Source of the DNA: Zygaena filipendulae
Taxonomy: Eukaryota; Arthropoda; Insecta; Lepidoptera; Zygaenidae
DNA length: 64,000 bases
Reading direction: 5' to 3'
Assembly: GCA_907165275.2 (NCBI GenBank)
Contig: OU015660.1
Coordinates: 1,126,001 to 1,190,000 of the forward strand
Part shown: positions 1-11,186 of the stretch, piece by piece
Numbering within the stretch: position 1 is the stretch's first letter
Layout of the letters: each line of letters opens with the position of its first letter
The notes under the pieces: generated by a model
What the model was told of the DNA's origin: nothing
The model's database searches: none
The model's input: only the letters and a program-made list of their open reading frames with translations
Program-made: the position numbers and the translations under genes

Positions 1-183
1 TAAGCAATAAACACTTAAATACTTCTGGGCACTTCAATGCAATTTCATTTGCTCGATAATTTTTTTGTATATTTTTTGTGCTCATGTTTTATTTTGTTGT
101 AGTTTCTACTGACGGTTAAACTCGACAAAAGATACTAAATAAACTTTGCATGTAAATAGCTTATGATTCGGGTGCATTTTTTT

Positions 184-261
184 AGTCAGGGTATCAAAGA
201 GATCCCGAGCGAGTCTCGAAATTTAGGTAGGCACGCGGGTGACGCCGGGAGCATCAGCTAG
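184..261 (+). repeat. Decayed Helitron-like 3' end
   Basis: The right end reads CACGCGGGTGACGCCGGG and closes with CAGCTAG followed by T, as the family does. The hairpin is damaged and the 5' half is not recognisable. Confidence 0.5.
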
Positions 262-584
262 TGTTAGATCAATATTTAAATACCTATCCGTACCTACCTA
301 CGATGAACTTAGTCATGAATATCAGCCATGAAAATGTTGTATGAAAAATTCTTTGAATTTCTTCATAATTGCGAAACAGGTGTGATAAATATTGTAAGAA
401 TGTTGACTCATTGTTTCATGTTATTTCAAAGATAAATCATGACGTCATCACTGTCATTAAAATGTGGGTTAAAAAATAGGGCTTGATTAATGATACAAAA
501 TGTGTTCAGAATGATATCAAATTATATTAACCTATCCTAAGTCCTAACTGAATGTAAAGGCGCATTATTGTGCAAAATTCAGTT

Positions 585-712
585 GGTTTATTTGTTTATT
601 ACACTTTCAATTGTAATACTTTTCATATTCTATATCAGGGATACAGAAAAGGACACACTCAGGGTACTTTATTTATCCTCACAGGAACTCTGAAATTAAC
701 GCAGGGAACTAG
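585..712 (+). repeat. Decayed Helitron-like copy
   Basis: The stretch aligns by eye with subfamily A from the GTTTATTAC box through GGGATACAGAAAAGGACA to a final CTAG. It has lost the CCGCGG hairpin and carries many substitutions. Confidence 0.45.
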
Positions 713-1796
713 TGTAGGTAAAAAATTAAAAAAAAAAAAATTGAGGCATGCAAAAATATTGAATATTTTTTTGCAATTTAATTTTTTTTGCTGGACTTTG
801 CCTTTGGGTTTTTCAGGATTGACTCTGATATCCTACCCTTATTTATGTTTGAAGTGAAATGATCCCCGTGCCCATCAAAATAGGCTCAGCAGTTTAGGGA
901 CAGTTGGATAACAAGTCACCGTTGTCAAGGAAAACCTATGCAATTTATTCCGTAGGTAACTAATGGGCGTTTTCACACTATGACGACACGGCGACGACAC
1001 GGCTACGGCACGGTGACGGTCAAATAAGAGGTTTGCGCCATCTGTTCGCCCCGCGGTTTCACTCGTGTCAATTTTTTTAAATTTCCTCTCAAACTCTTTG
1101 TGTCCGGATGGAATGTTCTTATCCAAGACCTAAATTACTTTAAATATTGAATAGCTCTTTCCCCACAGCTCCAGTTATGTGATTCTTCTGTCTGTTCCGC
1201 TATGGAATAAAATGGTATTTGAAACCATTCTGTGAGTAAAAGAACTTTTAGAATTGGCTCAGTAGTTCTAAAGATTATACCTTCCCCTCTATACGTATAA
1301 ACAAACTTTTCTCTTTTTTTTTTTTTTCTTTCTTTCTTCGAATTTTTTTTTTTCAAAAAATTCAAATTCTATACGTATAAACAAAATTTTCTCTTTGGCA
1401 CAGCTAGTAAGTATTTTATATTAGTATTTAGCCCTAATCTTCCTGTCAAGTGCATAAAATACTTAAGGGAAAGTAGGTAATTAAAAAAAAACCAGTCGTA
1501 GATAGTTTCAGAAAAGTCGTGCATCCTTTCTCTATTAAAGTGGGTCAAATTGTTTATCGGCGCGATGTCAATAGCGAAACCGTTCAATAACGTGCGCGCC
1601 GCGCCGCAGTTAACAAATACTAGGTTACCTACCTACAAGTATCAACTCCACACCACCTGGATTTTATAAATATTCAAAAGAAACGCACCCACGAAATGCC
1701 ATCGCGCCATCGACGCGATAATTGCGATCATAGGCACTAGGCGCGGGTTCCACTAGGTGGCGTTTTTGGCCGAATAGGCTATCTGACAAATTTTTT

Positions 1797-2060
1797 TTAG
1801 TCCGTCCTGTAGATTCAAGTAAGTATTGGACACATATTTTTTCTTTTTCTTAATAAGCAAAAAGTAACGGAGGTACGCTGAGTAGAAATGTCGCGTGACG
1901 TCACAAGCAGGTGCAGTTTTTATCCGCATAAATCTAACGTTACGAGCCCCCACTCCCAAACTTTAATGCACTTTATCCAAGTATATTTTCATTAATTTGA
2001 AAAAGCAAAAAAACTTGTCTTACTTGTCTATTATTTTTTATTATTAAACTAACGGACTAA
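1797..2060 (-). mobile_element. MITE, TTAGTCCGTC family, copy 1
   Basis: A 264-bp non-coding element bounded by TTAGTCCGTC on the left and ACGGACTAA on the right. It carries an internal CRE palindrome TGACGTCA at 1896-1903 and the family box AATTTGAAAAAGCA. Its orientation is opposite to the copy at 57691. No transposase is encoded. The superfamily cannot be named, because the T-rich flank hides any target duplication. Confidence 0.75.
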
Positions 2061-2340
2061 ATAGAATTAAGAAAAAAAAAACATTAGTCAAATAGCCAAT
2101 TAAGAATTTCAAATATCGTAATATGATTATGACCAAACTTAGGATCTTTTTCAATCGTCATGTCATTTCTGCAATAGTAGATTTATAGAGATATACCAAT
2201 AGAAAGCAACTATATAATATAAAAAATATTTATAGTTAATAGTATACATAATATTATGTATGTATAAGTAATATGTAGTTAGGGGTTGTTTTGATCTAAG
2301 TGCCCATTTTACTTAGACAAATCACAAAACGGCATCACTC

Positions 2341-2411
2341 CTGAATCCATACGGGTTTGAACCCGCGATCTAGCGCACCCATTAACCGTACCAATTCACA
2401 ATGACGCCATG
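2341..2411 (-). repeat. tRNA-like sequence, SINE head
   Basis: On the minus strand, GGGTTCAAACCC resembles a Pol III B box, preceded by a TGGTACGGTTAATGG stretch resembling an A box. There is no foldable acceptor stem, so this is read as a tRNA-derived repeat fragment rather than a tRNA gene. Confidence 0.45.
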
Positions 2412-2660
2412 AAAATAATACGAGGTTAGTATCGTCCATACCGGTCGGTCGGTGGGATGACTCTTTTCGAGGCGGGAGTCGTGTGGTTTTGGCTTTTGTG
2501 TGAAGAGGCCCTCTTTTATGTGTGACAGCACTGGTCAGCTAAAAAATTGTGCTTAGGTGACGTTCAAGGTGGTAAGTGCCAAAGGCGAGCTACACGTTTC
2601 TGGTGTAATGAAACCCGAGCCTAATAGCACAGTATAATAAACTATCGATTTTATATATTA

Positions 2661-2864
2661 CTAGCTGTGCCCCGCGGTTTTACCCGCGGTCATTTCGTAT
2701 TTCCCGCGAGTATTCTTTGATAAAAAGTACTCTATGTCCTTTTTTTACCTCTAACAACGTGTACCTATGCTTGATTTTATGATAGGTTGACTAGTTAAGG
2801 CGTGAAATCATAACGAACAAGTATACAAACAAACTCACATACACGTTTATAAAATTAGTTAGGA
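2661..2864 (-). mobile_element. Helitron-like element, subfamily A
   Basis: It begins with CTAGCTGTGCCCCGCGG (the 3' end inverted) with an intact CCGCGG hairpin, and ends in TTAGTTAGGA, the inverted 5' end. The middle has diverged around TGTCC and GTGTACC. Confidence 0.8.
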
Positions 2865-3629
2865 TTACGTTACACGTTCAATATGTGTGAACAGCACTGA
2901 CCACTTACCTAGGTGGCCTAGGTTGTAATATTTACTGCCGGTAATTCATTTATTAATTACTGATTAAAAAAACTATTTAAAGAATGCAACTTTAGGTGCT
3001 TAAACATTGAGGGCGATTCTGTTTGGCATTTCCTAAAATAGAATAAAACTTAATATTCTCGGCAAATCAGTATTGAAATCATATTTTAAATAAATAAAAA
3101 GGCTTTTCTAAAGTCAAATAAGTTTTCTGTAATCTTAACAACTATAACAGTCACTCGCTGACTGACTGTCTAAACACGAAATCTTAAAACTGCTTGACCT
3201 ATGCATGAAACTGAAATTTGGCCGATACATAGACTGAAATCAACATGACCGCTTATCTATTTAACATGAATGCAAATTAATTTCAAGAGAGTTTCGTATT
3301 GAGAACATGTCAAAATTATGGTAACGCAACAAAACGACGTACTTGCCTACTTTTTACAAAAAACTAAAGTGAAACTGCATTTTTTAAATTATTTATATCT
3401 ATGAACCATTTGAGTCAACAAAATATTTACCTACGTATCTGCCTATTACTTTCAAAGCAAACAATAATAAAAAATAAAAAAAAACATTTTACAAACAACA
3501 TTAACACTTGTGATTTTCCTTGCGTACAAACTAACCGCGAGACCGGTGGGAAAAGAAAAATAGTGCAACTTTTTTTTTAATTTTCTTTTTATAAATTAAT
3601 TATCTACTTAGTTAAAACAGTCGCAGTAC

Positions 3630-3683
3630 CTGCGCGTGGGCAGCGGCGACCGCGGCGAGCGCCACCACCAGCCGGGTGAACAT
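3630..3683 (-). CDS. First coding exon of a secreted protein (signal peptide)
   Basis: Read on the minus strand, an ATG at 3683 opens 18 codons, MFTRLVVALAAVAAAHAQ, followed at once by the splice donor CAG|GTACTG. The peptide has a basic N-region, an alanine/valine/leucine core and an AHA|Q cleavage site, so it is a complete secretory signal peptide. Third positions are almost all G or C in an AT-rich setting, which supports real coding. The exon ends in phase 0. The rest of the gene must lie to the left and probably beyond position 1, because no convincing partner exon was found between 1 and 3600. The family cannot be told from the signal peptide alone; cuticular, digestive or other secreted proteins are all possible. 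Confidence 0.6.
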
Positions 3684-3715
3684 GATGCACTGATCCGAGC
3701 CGAGCGCTAATCCGA

Positions 3716-3754
3716 ACTGCACGTGATGCACAAATCATCACCCCTAAATCTATA
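3716..3754 (-). promoter_or_regulatory. Candidate core promoter of the signal-peptide gene
   Basis: On the minus strand a weak TATA-like TATAGAT (from 3754) lies about 35 bp before GCAGTT, a variant of the arthropod initiator. That would start transcription near 3718 and give a 5' UTR of about 35 bases before the ATG at 3683. The spacing is right but both motifs are imperfect. Confidence 0.3.
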
Positions 3755-3947
3755 GCAGTGATAGACATTGAACTATAATGAGCGCAAGCGCAGTGAAGCC
3801 GTTTCAAGTCAGACTGAAAAATCTGAGTACTCCGTTTATCTACGTAAAGTAAAGTAGCCGTGTAATATTACCGATGAGCGATGGTTGGTGCTTCGATTTT
3901 GAACGGAATTTTCAATTTTACCTACAGCTACAGCAACCTATCACTAC

Positions 3948-4075
3948 TTGTGCATAATATAGTTTGTGCATAATATAGTTTGTGCATAATATAGTTTGTG
4001 CATAATATAGTTTGTGCATAATATTGTTTGTGCATAATATAGTTTGTGCATAATATAGTTTGTGCATAATGTAAA
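3948..4075. repeat. 16-bp minisatellite, eight units
   Basis: Eight consecutive units of TTGTGCATAATATAGT are nearly identical. Unit 5 has a T for A, and the last unit is diverged after TTGTGCATAAT. The low divergence suggests recent expansion. Open frames across it are an artefact of the repeat. Confidence 0.95.
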
Positions 4076-4420
4076 TTATAGTCTATGGTCTTAATAAAAC
4101 TGTAAGTGATTATGAACAAATAAATCAAAATCAAATGCGTGGGTCATTGATGTAAAAAAAAATTATTAAAATAATAAGGTAAAGTTATTTTATTTTATTT
4201 TTTTATTTCACCAGAAAAGTCAAAACCTATAGAGTCACTATTATGTTCTGTTAAACCATAGCTCTGTGCCTTAAACATCCTTTGCTTTACAAGCACAATG
4301 AAAAATAGACTTTATGATACATAACGTTAGGGTTGCAATTTCCTACACAACATCTTTTGGTTGCACTAGGCTGCACACAGATTAGAACACGTGCGGTTTG
4401 TCGAAATCATGACTAGGTTA

Positions 4421-4583
4421 GGTATTATAAATGCGAAAGTGAGTTTGTTTGTTACGCTTTCACGCCTTAACGGCTGACCCGATCACCACGAAATTTTGCA
4501 TGCACGTTGTCACGGGTACAAAGAAGGACATAGGGTACTTTTAATCCCGCGATTCTCCAAAAATTTTCGTGGGAAACAGCAAG
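4421..4583 (+). mobile_element. Helitron-like element, subfamily A, damaged 3' end
   Basis: The 5' half is well kept (ATTATAAATGCGAAAGTGAG, GTTACGCTTTCACGCC, TTTTGCATGCACGTTGTC). The 3' hairpin is lost, and the terminus reads ACAGCAAG in place of ACAGCTAG. Confidence 0.7.
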
Positions 4584-4757
4584 TCATTATTATAATCAAA
4601 CTAACTCTGCGCGTGACTTCGATCGTCGTAATATAATTTTTTTTCTATCTATAGAAAGTAGAATGGGATAACTTCAAGTTGTTACTATTGAATATTGCAT
4701 TGATTCCAAATGATTTTCTGTTTTTGCTGTGTTCGTTTGTTGGAAATATTTCCAACT

Positions 4758-4960
4758 TCCTTCTAATATTATAAATTATAAATGTGAAAGTGTGGATGTT
4801 TGGATGTTTGTTACTCAATCACGCAAAAACGGCTGAACGGATTTCGATGAAATTTGGCATGCATGTTGTCAGGGGTACAGAGGTCATAGGGTACTTTTTA
4901 TACCGGAATTCCCGCGGGAACTCCGAAATTACCGCGGGTGAAACCGCGGGGCACAGCTAG
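4758..4960 (+). mobile_element. Helitron-like element, subfamily A, near consensus
   Basis: About 200 bp, from TCCTTCTAATATT to GGCACAGCTAG followed by T, with an intact CCGCGG-GTGAAA-CCGCGG hairpin and the GTGGATGTTTGGATGTTTG box. It is one of the best-preserved copies. Confidence 0.85.
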
Positions 4961-5646
4961 TACCATATAATTTGTCAATCCTCCATGGTATGATCCTTAT
5001 TAATTTCCGCGTTCCCGGACGGATATAACATACTTATCCTGTACCCCTCAGAAACACTGTAGTTTCCTATAATCTATACTAATTGTCCGATATTTTTTAT
5101 TTAATCTACATGACGCATGACGTGATGAACTAAAAATTAAAATTTCGTCACCTATCCTACATAGTATTACCAAATGAATAAACCTTTAAAAATATATCTA
5201 TGTAAAGGACACAAACTGTTTAGGTACCTATTTAAATAAATAAGAATAAAATAATAAAATATAGGTATGTACGTATATATAGATGCATAATATGTTTGTT
5301 GCAACTAGCACGCGTGTCGGTATGTGGACTGGTTTGGCGTTCGGCGCCACAAAATTTGGCATTGAAACCGTTCGACGGTCACGAACACAATATATTTTGG
5401 AATATCAATATTTTGTAAATATTATCGGGATGAGTGACTGGACGGTGTGGAAATAAAGCACATGAAATGCAACAAAAAGCATCGCCTCCTAGGCGGGAGC
5501 GCGGTACGCAGTTTTGCCAACGAAAACTGCATTCTATGTACACTTGTACAGCCTGAGTTTTCGAAGGGGATCGTTACGATTTACGAATAACTTTCATATT
5601 ATGAATGTCAATATTTTCCCACATTACGGCTAGTTTTTATATTTGA

Positions 5647-5922
5647 CTAGCTGTGCCCCGTGGTTTCACCCGCGGTAATTTCGGAGTTCCCGCGCGAATT
5701 CCGGGATTAAAAGTAACATACCTAGGGCACAGATAATATAATACTATACTAGTACAGATGCCTCATCTCATACAAAGAAATGTGACCGTCCTAAAAAAAA
5801 TCTAGGGTACTTTCCTGTACCCTTGACAACGTGCATGCCAAATTTCATCCAAATCCGTTCAGCCGTTTTTGCGTGACTGAGTAACAAACATCCACACTTT
5901 CACATTTATAATATTAGTAGGA
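5647..5922 (-). mobile_element. Helitron-like element, subfamily A, with insertion
   Basis: Both ends are well conserved. Roughly 85 bp of unrelated sequence (about 5715-5805) interrupts the body between GGGATTAAAAGTA and TAGGGTACTTTCCTG, making this copy longer than its relatives. Confidence 0.8.
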
Positions 5923-6419
5923 TTAGGTACTAGCTTTTCCTTGCGGTTCCACCTGTCTATGAAGTATGGGGTTGGAGAACTCTCTATTACGGATTCTGGA
6001 AATGATGGTGAATACCTACCGCATCAAAATCCGTTACGTTGTTTAAAAGAAATACTTAGCTATAAATATCCCTATGCGTTAATTTCGACATTTCCTCAAA
6101 AACTAGGTAAGTACTTCACTAGTTCCAGAGATATGCAGAAATCCAGAGTATTACCGTCCTTTTACGTCCTTTAAAAAACAAACTTTACCTGCCTCTTTAT
6201 GGTATAAGTATATAAACAGATGTATAAAATAATACTAGATATGTATAAATAGATATGGATCGTAAGTACTTATGTACAAAAAATAAACAGCTAATATTGG
6301 GGAATCGGATTTATTGACTTACGATAGGTTAATTGTCAAAGAAAGATAATGGACCTCTCAACTTGTACAAAACTTAACTTTTAACATTGGCAAATGTATT
6401 GGAAAACTATAATATAACT

Positions 6420-6615
6420 TTAGCCGAACAACGAAGCTTGGTACATGGATATAACGAGAAAACCCATGGCGTAAAAGACTAATACTACATCCATGGCTGT
6501 GGCAAAGATGTCTCTGGCGAGTTGGTCTTCGGCCAAACGCCTGAAGCTCGCGTGGGCTCTACAGCAGACTCTTCCCAGATGATTGAGGAGCATTTCTGCT
6601 GTGTTCAACAATGTG
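6420..6615 (-). CDS. Candidate terminal exon, membrane-protein-like
   Basis: On the minus strand a good acceptor (pyrimidine-rich CTCTATTCTCAG) precedes an open stretch of 65 codons ending TAA at 6420. It reads from LLNTAEMLLNHLGRVCC to LVISMYQASLFG. Codon use is strongly C-ending (GTC, TGC, GCC, CAC, AGC, TTC, GAC, ATC), unlike the surrounding AT-rich DNA. Residues FATAMDVVLVFYAMGFLVIS form a plausible membrane helix. Entry phase is 2, matching the candidate exon at 7681-7808. No family is recognised. A real exon seems likely; its grouping with the other two exons is inference. Confidence 0.4.
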
Positions 6616-6674
6616 CTGAGAATAGAGATAATAAATAAAACAAATTAACAATAATAATATTGCTTGGATCTATA

Positions 6675-6770
6675 TTTATTTTATTTATTTATTTATTTAA
6701 ACTTTATGCACATCATGGTACAAAAGGCGGACTTAATGCCACAGTGGCATTCTCTGCCAGTCAACCTTCA
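6675..6770 (-). mobile_element. 3' tail of a LINE or SINE, GGCATT-hairpin family
   Basis: A (TTTA)n stretch leads into ACTTTATGCACA, then GGCGGACTTAATGCC and the small hairpin AATGCC/GGCATT, then a CCAGTCAACC box. The same order occurs at 19325, 20118 and 40185. TTTATT is the inverted poly(A) signal, so the element reads on the minus strand and is heavily 5'-truncated. Confidence 0.6.
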
Positions 6771-6862
6771 GGTAGTTCAGACCTCAGATCAGATATCTAT
6801 ATCACAGATAATATAATACTGCCTATATTAAACCTTTGTGCCAACTTTCATTTTATACAATA

Positions 6863-7504
6863 CAAGCTGACCCCCGCGGTTTCACCCGCGGTGACTTCGG
6901 AGTTCCCGCGGGAATTCTGGGAAAAAGTAGGTACATTACGTCACTTAGGATCACTGAAGCTTCCTCTAAGTGAAATAATGTTCAAAATCGGTTCAGTAGA
7001 TCCAGGGACTACCCCTACAACTTTACAAACTCACAATCTCCGGAGTTCCCGCGGGAATTCCAGGTAAAAAGTACCCTATGTCACTCAAGATCACTGTAGC
7101 TTCCTATAAGTGAAAGAATTTTCAAAATCGGTTCAGTAGATCCAGAGATTACCCACTACAATCTCACAAACACACGAACTCCCAAACTTTGGAGTCCCCG
7201 CGGGAATAAAGGGATAATAAGTACCCTATGTCACTTAGGATCACTCTAGCTTCCTATAAGTGCGAGAATTTTCAAAATTGGTTTAGTAGATCCAGAGATA
7301 GCTGTTCCTCCGTGGTTTTACCCAAGGGAAATTCGGAGTTCCCGCGGGAATTTCGGAATAAAAAGTACCCTATGACACTCAGGATCACTGTAGCTTCCTA
7401 TAAGTGAAAGAATTTTCATAATCGGTTCGGTAGCTCCAGACATTACGCCCTACAACGTCACAAACTCACAAACTCATAAACTTTTGCTCTTTCTTATATA
7501 AGTA
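6863..7504 (-). mobile_element. Four-unit array of Helitron-like subfamily B
   Basis: Four head-to-tail units start near 6863, 7042, 7191 and 7297. Each has GGAGT(T)CCCGCGGGAAT, an AAGTACCCTATGTCACT-like box, a GCTTCC...AAGTG box and a CAAAATCGGTTCAGTAGATCC-like box. Units 2 and 3 lack the AGCTG(T) terminal hairpin, whereas units 1 and 4 keep a decayed version. The array lies in the proposed intron between 7681 and 6615. Confidence 0.8.
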
Positions 7505-7680
7505 CAGAATAAAAGTGCCATCTAGTAAGAGCTTTAAATATTTTATTTATTATGACTAAATTAACTAAGCACAACCCGACTACTGCAAAATGTAGTTCTA
7601 ATGAAATCGAACAGATGGCGGTAACCGTTTTAATTTTTTTGAATCGGTCCGCTAGTATAGAGTGTTACAGATGGCGTTAC

Positions 7681-7808
7681 CTGGGTGTACAACGCCAGAT
7701 AGAGCAAGCCGAGTTCATGCTGAAGAGAGGCAGGATCATCGCCAGAATGCACCACATATTGGCCCTGTTGAGGGACGGAGCGGTGGCCAGCGTCGACCGC
7801 TGCACTGT
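7681..7808 (-). CDS. Candidate internal exon of minus-strand gene
   Basis: A GC-rich island on the minus strand ends at a good donor, CACCCAG|GTAACG. With the acceptor GGTGCAG before 7808 it gives 42 codons plus two bases. The frame is open, contains a hydrophobic run MWCILAMILPLFSM, and joins in phase to the exon ending at 6615. An upstream acceptor (GACCAG, exon from 7815) is also possible. A competing plus-strand frame, VQRQIEQAEFMLKRGRII to VKHK then stop at 7833, is equally GC3-rich, so the coding strand is not settled. Confidence 0.3.
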
Positions 7809-9036
7809 CTGCACCCTGGTCAAACATAAATAGGTAACTTCAATGTCGGTTTTATTCTGATAGGTTTAATTCATTCCATTGCTCTATATTATTTGACTGT
7901 GAACGGTTTATTAACAGAACTTGAACGCCTATCACCGTGCTGTTCTAATAAAAGTTTCCCTTATTTTGAATTACAATAGCTAATTACACCTATAATATTA
8001 ATTATAACCTGTGTTACATTCTTATTAAATGTATTATAAATTACAAAATAGAATGTGAGGAAAACGAGTGGCTTTATTGGTGTAATGGTGTACGTGTACC
8101 GTTTACCAGCGTAGGTTCTGGCATCGACCAATTAAACCAGTCTAAACTATGTAGTTTAATTGGTCCATGGTTCTGGTTAGGATATTTAGGTTTTACTAAA
8201 ATCGATATTATGATATGATGATCATAATTAGGAATCCAAATATAACTTGAGCTTCAAGACTTCTGGTAACTCACGGCGGTGAGTTCTGGCTGGCACCGCT
8301 CTGGCTTCTGTCCGTCCGTCTGTTGACGGTGCCACCCACCTGGCCTTGGTTAGAGGCCAGTGAGTACGACGATGTCGTTACGTAGTTAGAATAACAGCTC
8401 TGTAACAAGTTTACACACTAAGCGGTGATGATCGATGGTCACTGGGCGAATGAAAAGGTGGAATGTCAAAGTGAGTCTCGCTCGTCTCTTGTCTTGGGAA
8501 ATCTGCCTTCCAAGCGAGCGGTAAATGTAAATGATACGTGTATTTTGACTGACATCAAATATTACATTAACGGGTTCACTTTCGTTGGTTGTTTCTTATT
8601 TGATAGGAAAAAACTCACTTCCTAAAACTCGCCGGTTTTCGTCAAGTTATGAGGCGTGATGAATTTCATTTCATGGTGGACCGAGTGTAAACGTTAGCGG
8701 ACCCATAGGTTGCTAGAGTGTTTTCTTCGTAATTAATTCATATTTGGTTTTAGATTTTAATTAAATTTTATCAAGTGAGCGTGGATGGCCAAATCCAAAA
8801 CTACGAGTAATAGAGGAAAATACTTAGGGCTCTCGGGGCCGATTTTGTTAAAAACTTAAACTGTGTAAATAGATTTTCTTCAAATTAATGTTGAAAATGC
8901 TTATTATTTTACGTCTTGTCTTAAAAACTATTCATCTGGACATGAGGGGTAGGACTGAGAGGGAGGAAACTCCTCTTGAAAACGAGCGCTGCCTCACATA
9001 ATGAAATGTGTGCGTCAGCATAATGCTGGGCGGGGA

Positions 9037-9209
9037 ATAGTTCCCTGCGGTTTCACCCGCGTTAAGTTCAGAGTTCCCGCGGGAAATTCGGGATAAAAGT
9101 ACCCTATGTCCTTCTCTGTACCCCTGGTCACGTGTACGCAAAATGTCATGGTGATCGGTTGAGCCGTTAAGGCGTGAAAGCGCCACAGATAATATTCAGA
9201 AGGTAGGGA
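9037..9209 (-). mobile_element. Helitron-like element, 3' terminus decayed
   Basis: AGTTCCCTGCGGTTTCACCCGCG opens it in place of AGCTGTGCCCC. The body boxes CCCTATGTCCTTCTCTGTAC and GTTAAGGCGTGAAAGCG are clear, and it ends at AGGTAGGGA. Confidence 0.7.
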
Positions 9210-9328
9210 TACTACTATCCCTACACATTGTGTTGGAAAATGAATTTCTTTTCTTTCTTCTTCTTCTTTCTTTTCTTCCCAGGGGAAACTCCACGATAAT
9301 TTCCATTATAAAATGCCCAATCACTCAC

Positions 9329-9466
9329 CCCATTAGGAGAGCCGTCGAGTTTCACCGTCCTAGTTGACCGAAACGAGTCTGAATTCTTGCTGATTCGCCC
9401 ATAACTAGTGTCACCGGCAATATTAGTTGCGTACTCTCTCGCCGCGTCGGACATCACACCGTCCAT
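9329..9466 (-). CDS. Candidate first coding exon, start in ideal context
   Basis: The minus-strand ATG at 9466 sits in ACCATGG, an optimal initiation context, with an in-frame TGA three codons upstream. It opens 46 codons from MDGVMSDAAREYATNIAGD to KLDGSPNG, ending at the strong donor GGG|GTGAGTGA in phase 0. The sequence is polar, with no signal peptide. Linked to the exons at 7681-7808 and 6420-6615, it would give an unbroken 153-residue protein: a soluble N-terminus followed by two hydrophobic segments. The product is unknown. The exon itself is better supported than the three-exon model. Confidence 0.45.
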
Positions 9467-9776
9467 GGTCTCTCAACTGTGGTTTGCTCACTCTGGATCC
9501 ACTGCTGGGTCCCGTTTCTAACGATAATGCATTCCGAGTTCAATAGTAGTTTTTTAAACTACGAAACTATCATCTTTTAAACTGTTTTTTACGCAGAGTT
9601 TTTTTCTTTGGTTATTTTTGTGGGGTGTCGGGTTTGAAATTTTGTTGTTAGTGTCAATTCTGATTGATTTTGAAGTTTTTTTTAATTTTTCGATGTCATT
9701 GGCAGTAAGTTTACCTACCTGTATATATACCTCAGAAGAATATGCTACTGTTATTGTTCTGAGATATATACTTACA

Positions 9777-9965
9777 CTAGCTGCGCCCCGCGGTGTCATC
9801 CGCGTGAGTTCCGGAGTTTCCGCGGGAATTCCGAGACGAAAAATAGATAGTAGCCGATTCTCAGGCTTACTGAATGTGCATAAAAAATTTCATGAGAATC
9901 GGTCAAGCCGTTTCGGAGGAGTATGGGAACGAACATTGTGACATGAGAATTTTATATATAAGATA
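9777..9965 (-). mobile_element. Helitron-like element, divergent subfamily
   Basis: It has a canonical 3' end (CTAGCTGCGCCCCGCGG) and GTTTCCGCGGGAATTCCGAGA. The body differs from A and B: CATGAGAATCGGTCAAGCCG, then TTTTATATATAAGATA at the 5' end. Confidence 0.7.
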
Positions 9966-10954
9966 AAGGCATATTATGTGTGTTGGGCATTGTCAAATAT
10001 TTATTTAGGTTGGACTCTACATCTCTACCAAACATAGAGTAAGTTTGTAAACTCTTTTTTTTTTAATTACCTACTCATATATTTTTATTTTCTGATTTTA
10101 TTTTCTTAATTTTGTGATGTTTTGTGATTCCTTCGGGAACTCCTATTAAACTTATAAACTTTAAAGAAGAACTTATTTTAAAGATAGACTCATTAAAATC
10201 ACTTGCGTACCTAGTTTATAAGAACTAAGTAGGCAGACACGATGGACGGAAAAGGGGATTTTATTTAATCATTAAAAAACGAACGAATTCCATGACATTC
10301 GACCTAATTTTTTTAAGTTTTATACACAGTTGATGAAATTATTCTAATTAAATTAAGCAAAACTAAAAACCATAGGAGGGCATTAATGAAACTCTTAATC
10401 CGGTAGTCCGAGGCGTACATGCCATAAGTACAATAGTTAGATTTTTTACTTCGCTCATTATATTTTATTTCTACGATTCCAAGGGTGTCACTCTTTGTGT
10501 GGTGTTTGGTGGAACGGCGCAAACCCCTGGATGCCATTGTTAGAATTCGATTAAAAATTTCAAAATGCTCGATACCCCGCCGTTTTGATCGTTCGCGGGT
10601 GTCAAAGTGAATGCTAGCTTTTTTTTTCTTGTATTTATATCGATTGACGTTTTTTCTTCTGATCACCTTAATTATTACGTTACGTTTTCGATTTTGTAAT
10701 TAATTATTATTATTATTATTTTTTATTGATAGATGTGTGTGAGGTGTGTGTTTGTGTGTGGTAGATTTCGCGAAACTTTTGATCAACTCAATTTATACAG
10801 ACCGATTGGTCTTTAGCATTCATTTGACGTTATATTGTATCTACATAGTTTTAATTTTTACTTTTTTGTACATTCTAAATCTGATATTTTGTTTTGAACT
10901 CGAATTAACTCTATAACATATAATCACACTTTCGCAAATATATCTTTAACAACT

Positions 10955-11186
10955 GGGCCCTTATTCACTATGACCGTAACACGCCGCGCTAAGATAAGGC
11001 GTCCCAAAAACTGTCTTTCCCTCGTAATCAAAAAAGTTTTACTGCAAAAAAATACATTTACAACGTTTCTTATGACATAAAGAATAATAATTTCTAATAT
11101 CTTGGCATCTAGAACGTTTGGAAATGCGTTTTTTGGGACGCGCGTTATGGGCAAGGAATGTTGTTGGTCATAGTGAATAAGGGCCC
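10955..11186. mobile_element. MITE with perfect 21-bp TIRs, copy 1
   Basis: The element is 232 bp. The left end GGGCCCTTATTCACTATGACC is exactly inverted at 11166-11186, and the interior is non-coding. A second copy is at 35192-35424. No clear target duplication is visible in the flanks (AACT and TGAT), so the superfamily is left open. The minus-strand open frame across it is incidental. Confidence 0.85.

Noticed and set aside
5316..5460. 44-codon plus-strand frame starting MWTGLAFGATKFG
   Set aside because: Poor start context, AT-biased codons in its second half, and no partner exon.
10313..10666. 117-codon minus-strand open frame
   Set aside because: Lysine-rich translation of A/T-rich DNA, with no codon bias, splice signals or recognisable domain; probably chance.
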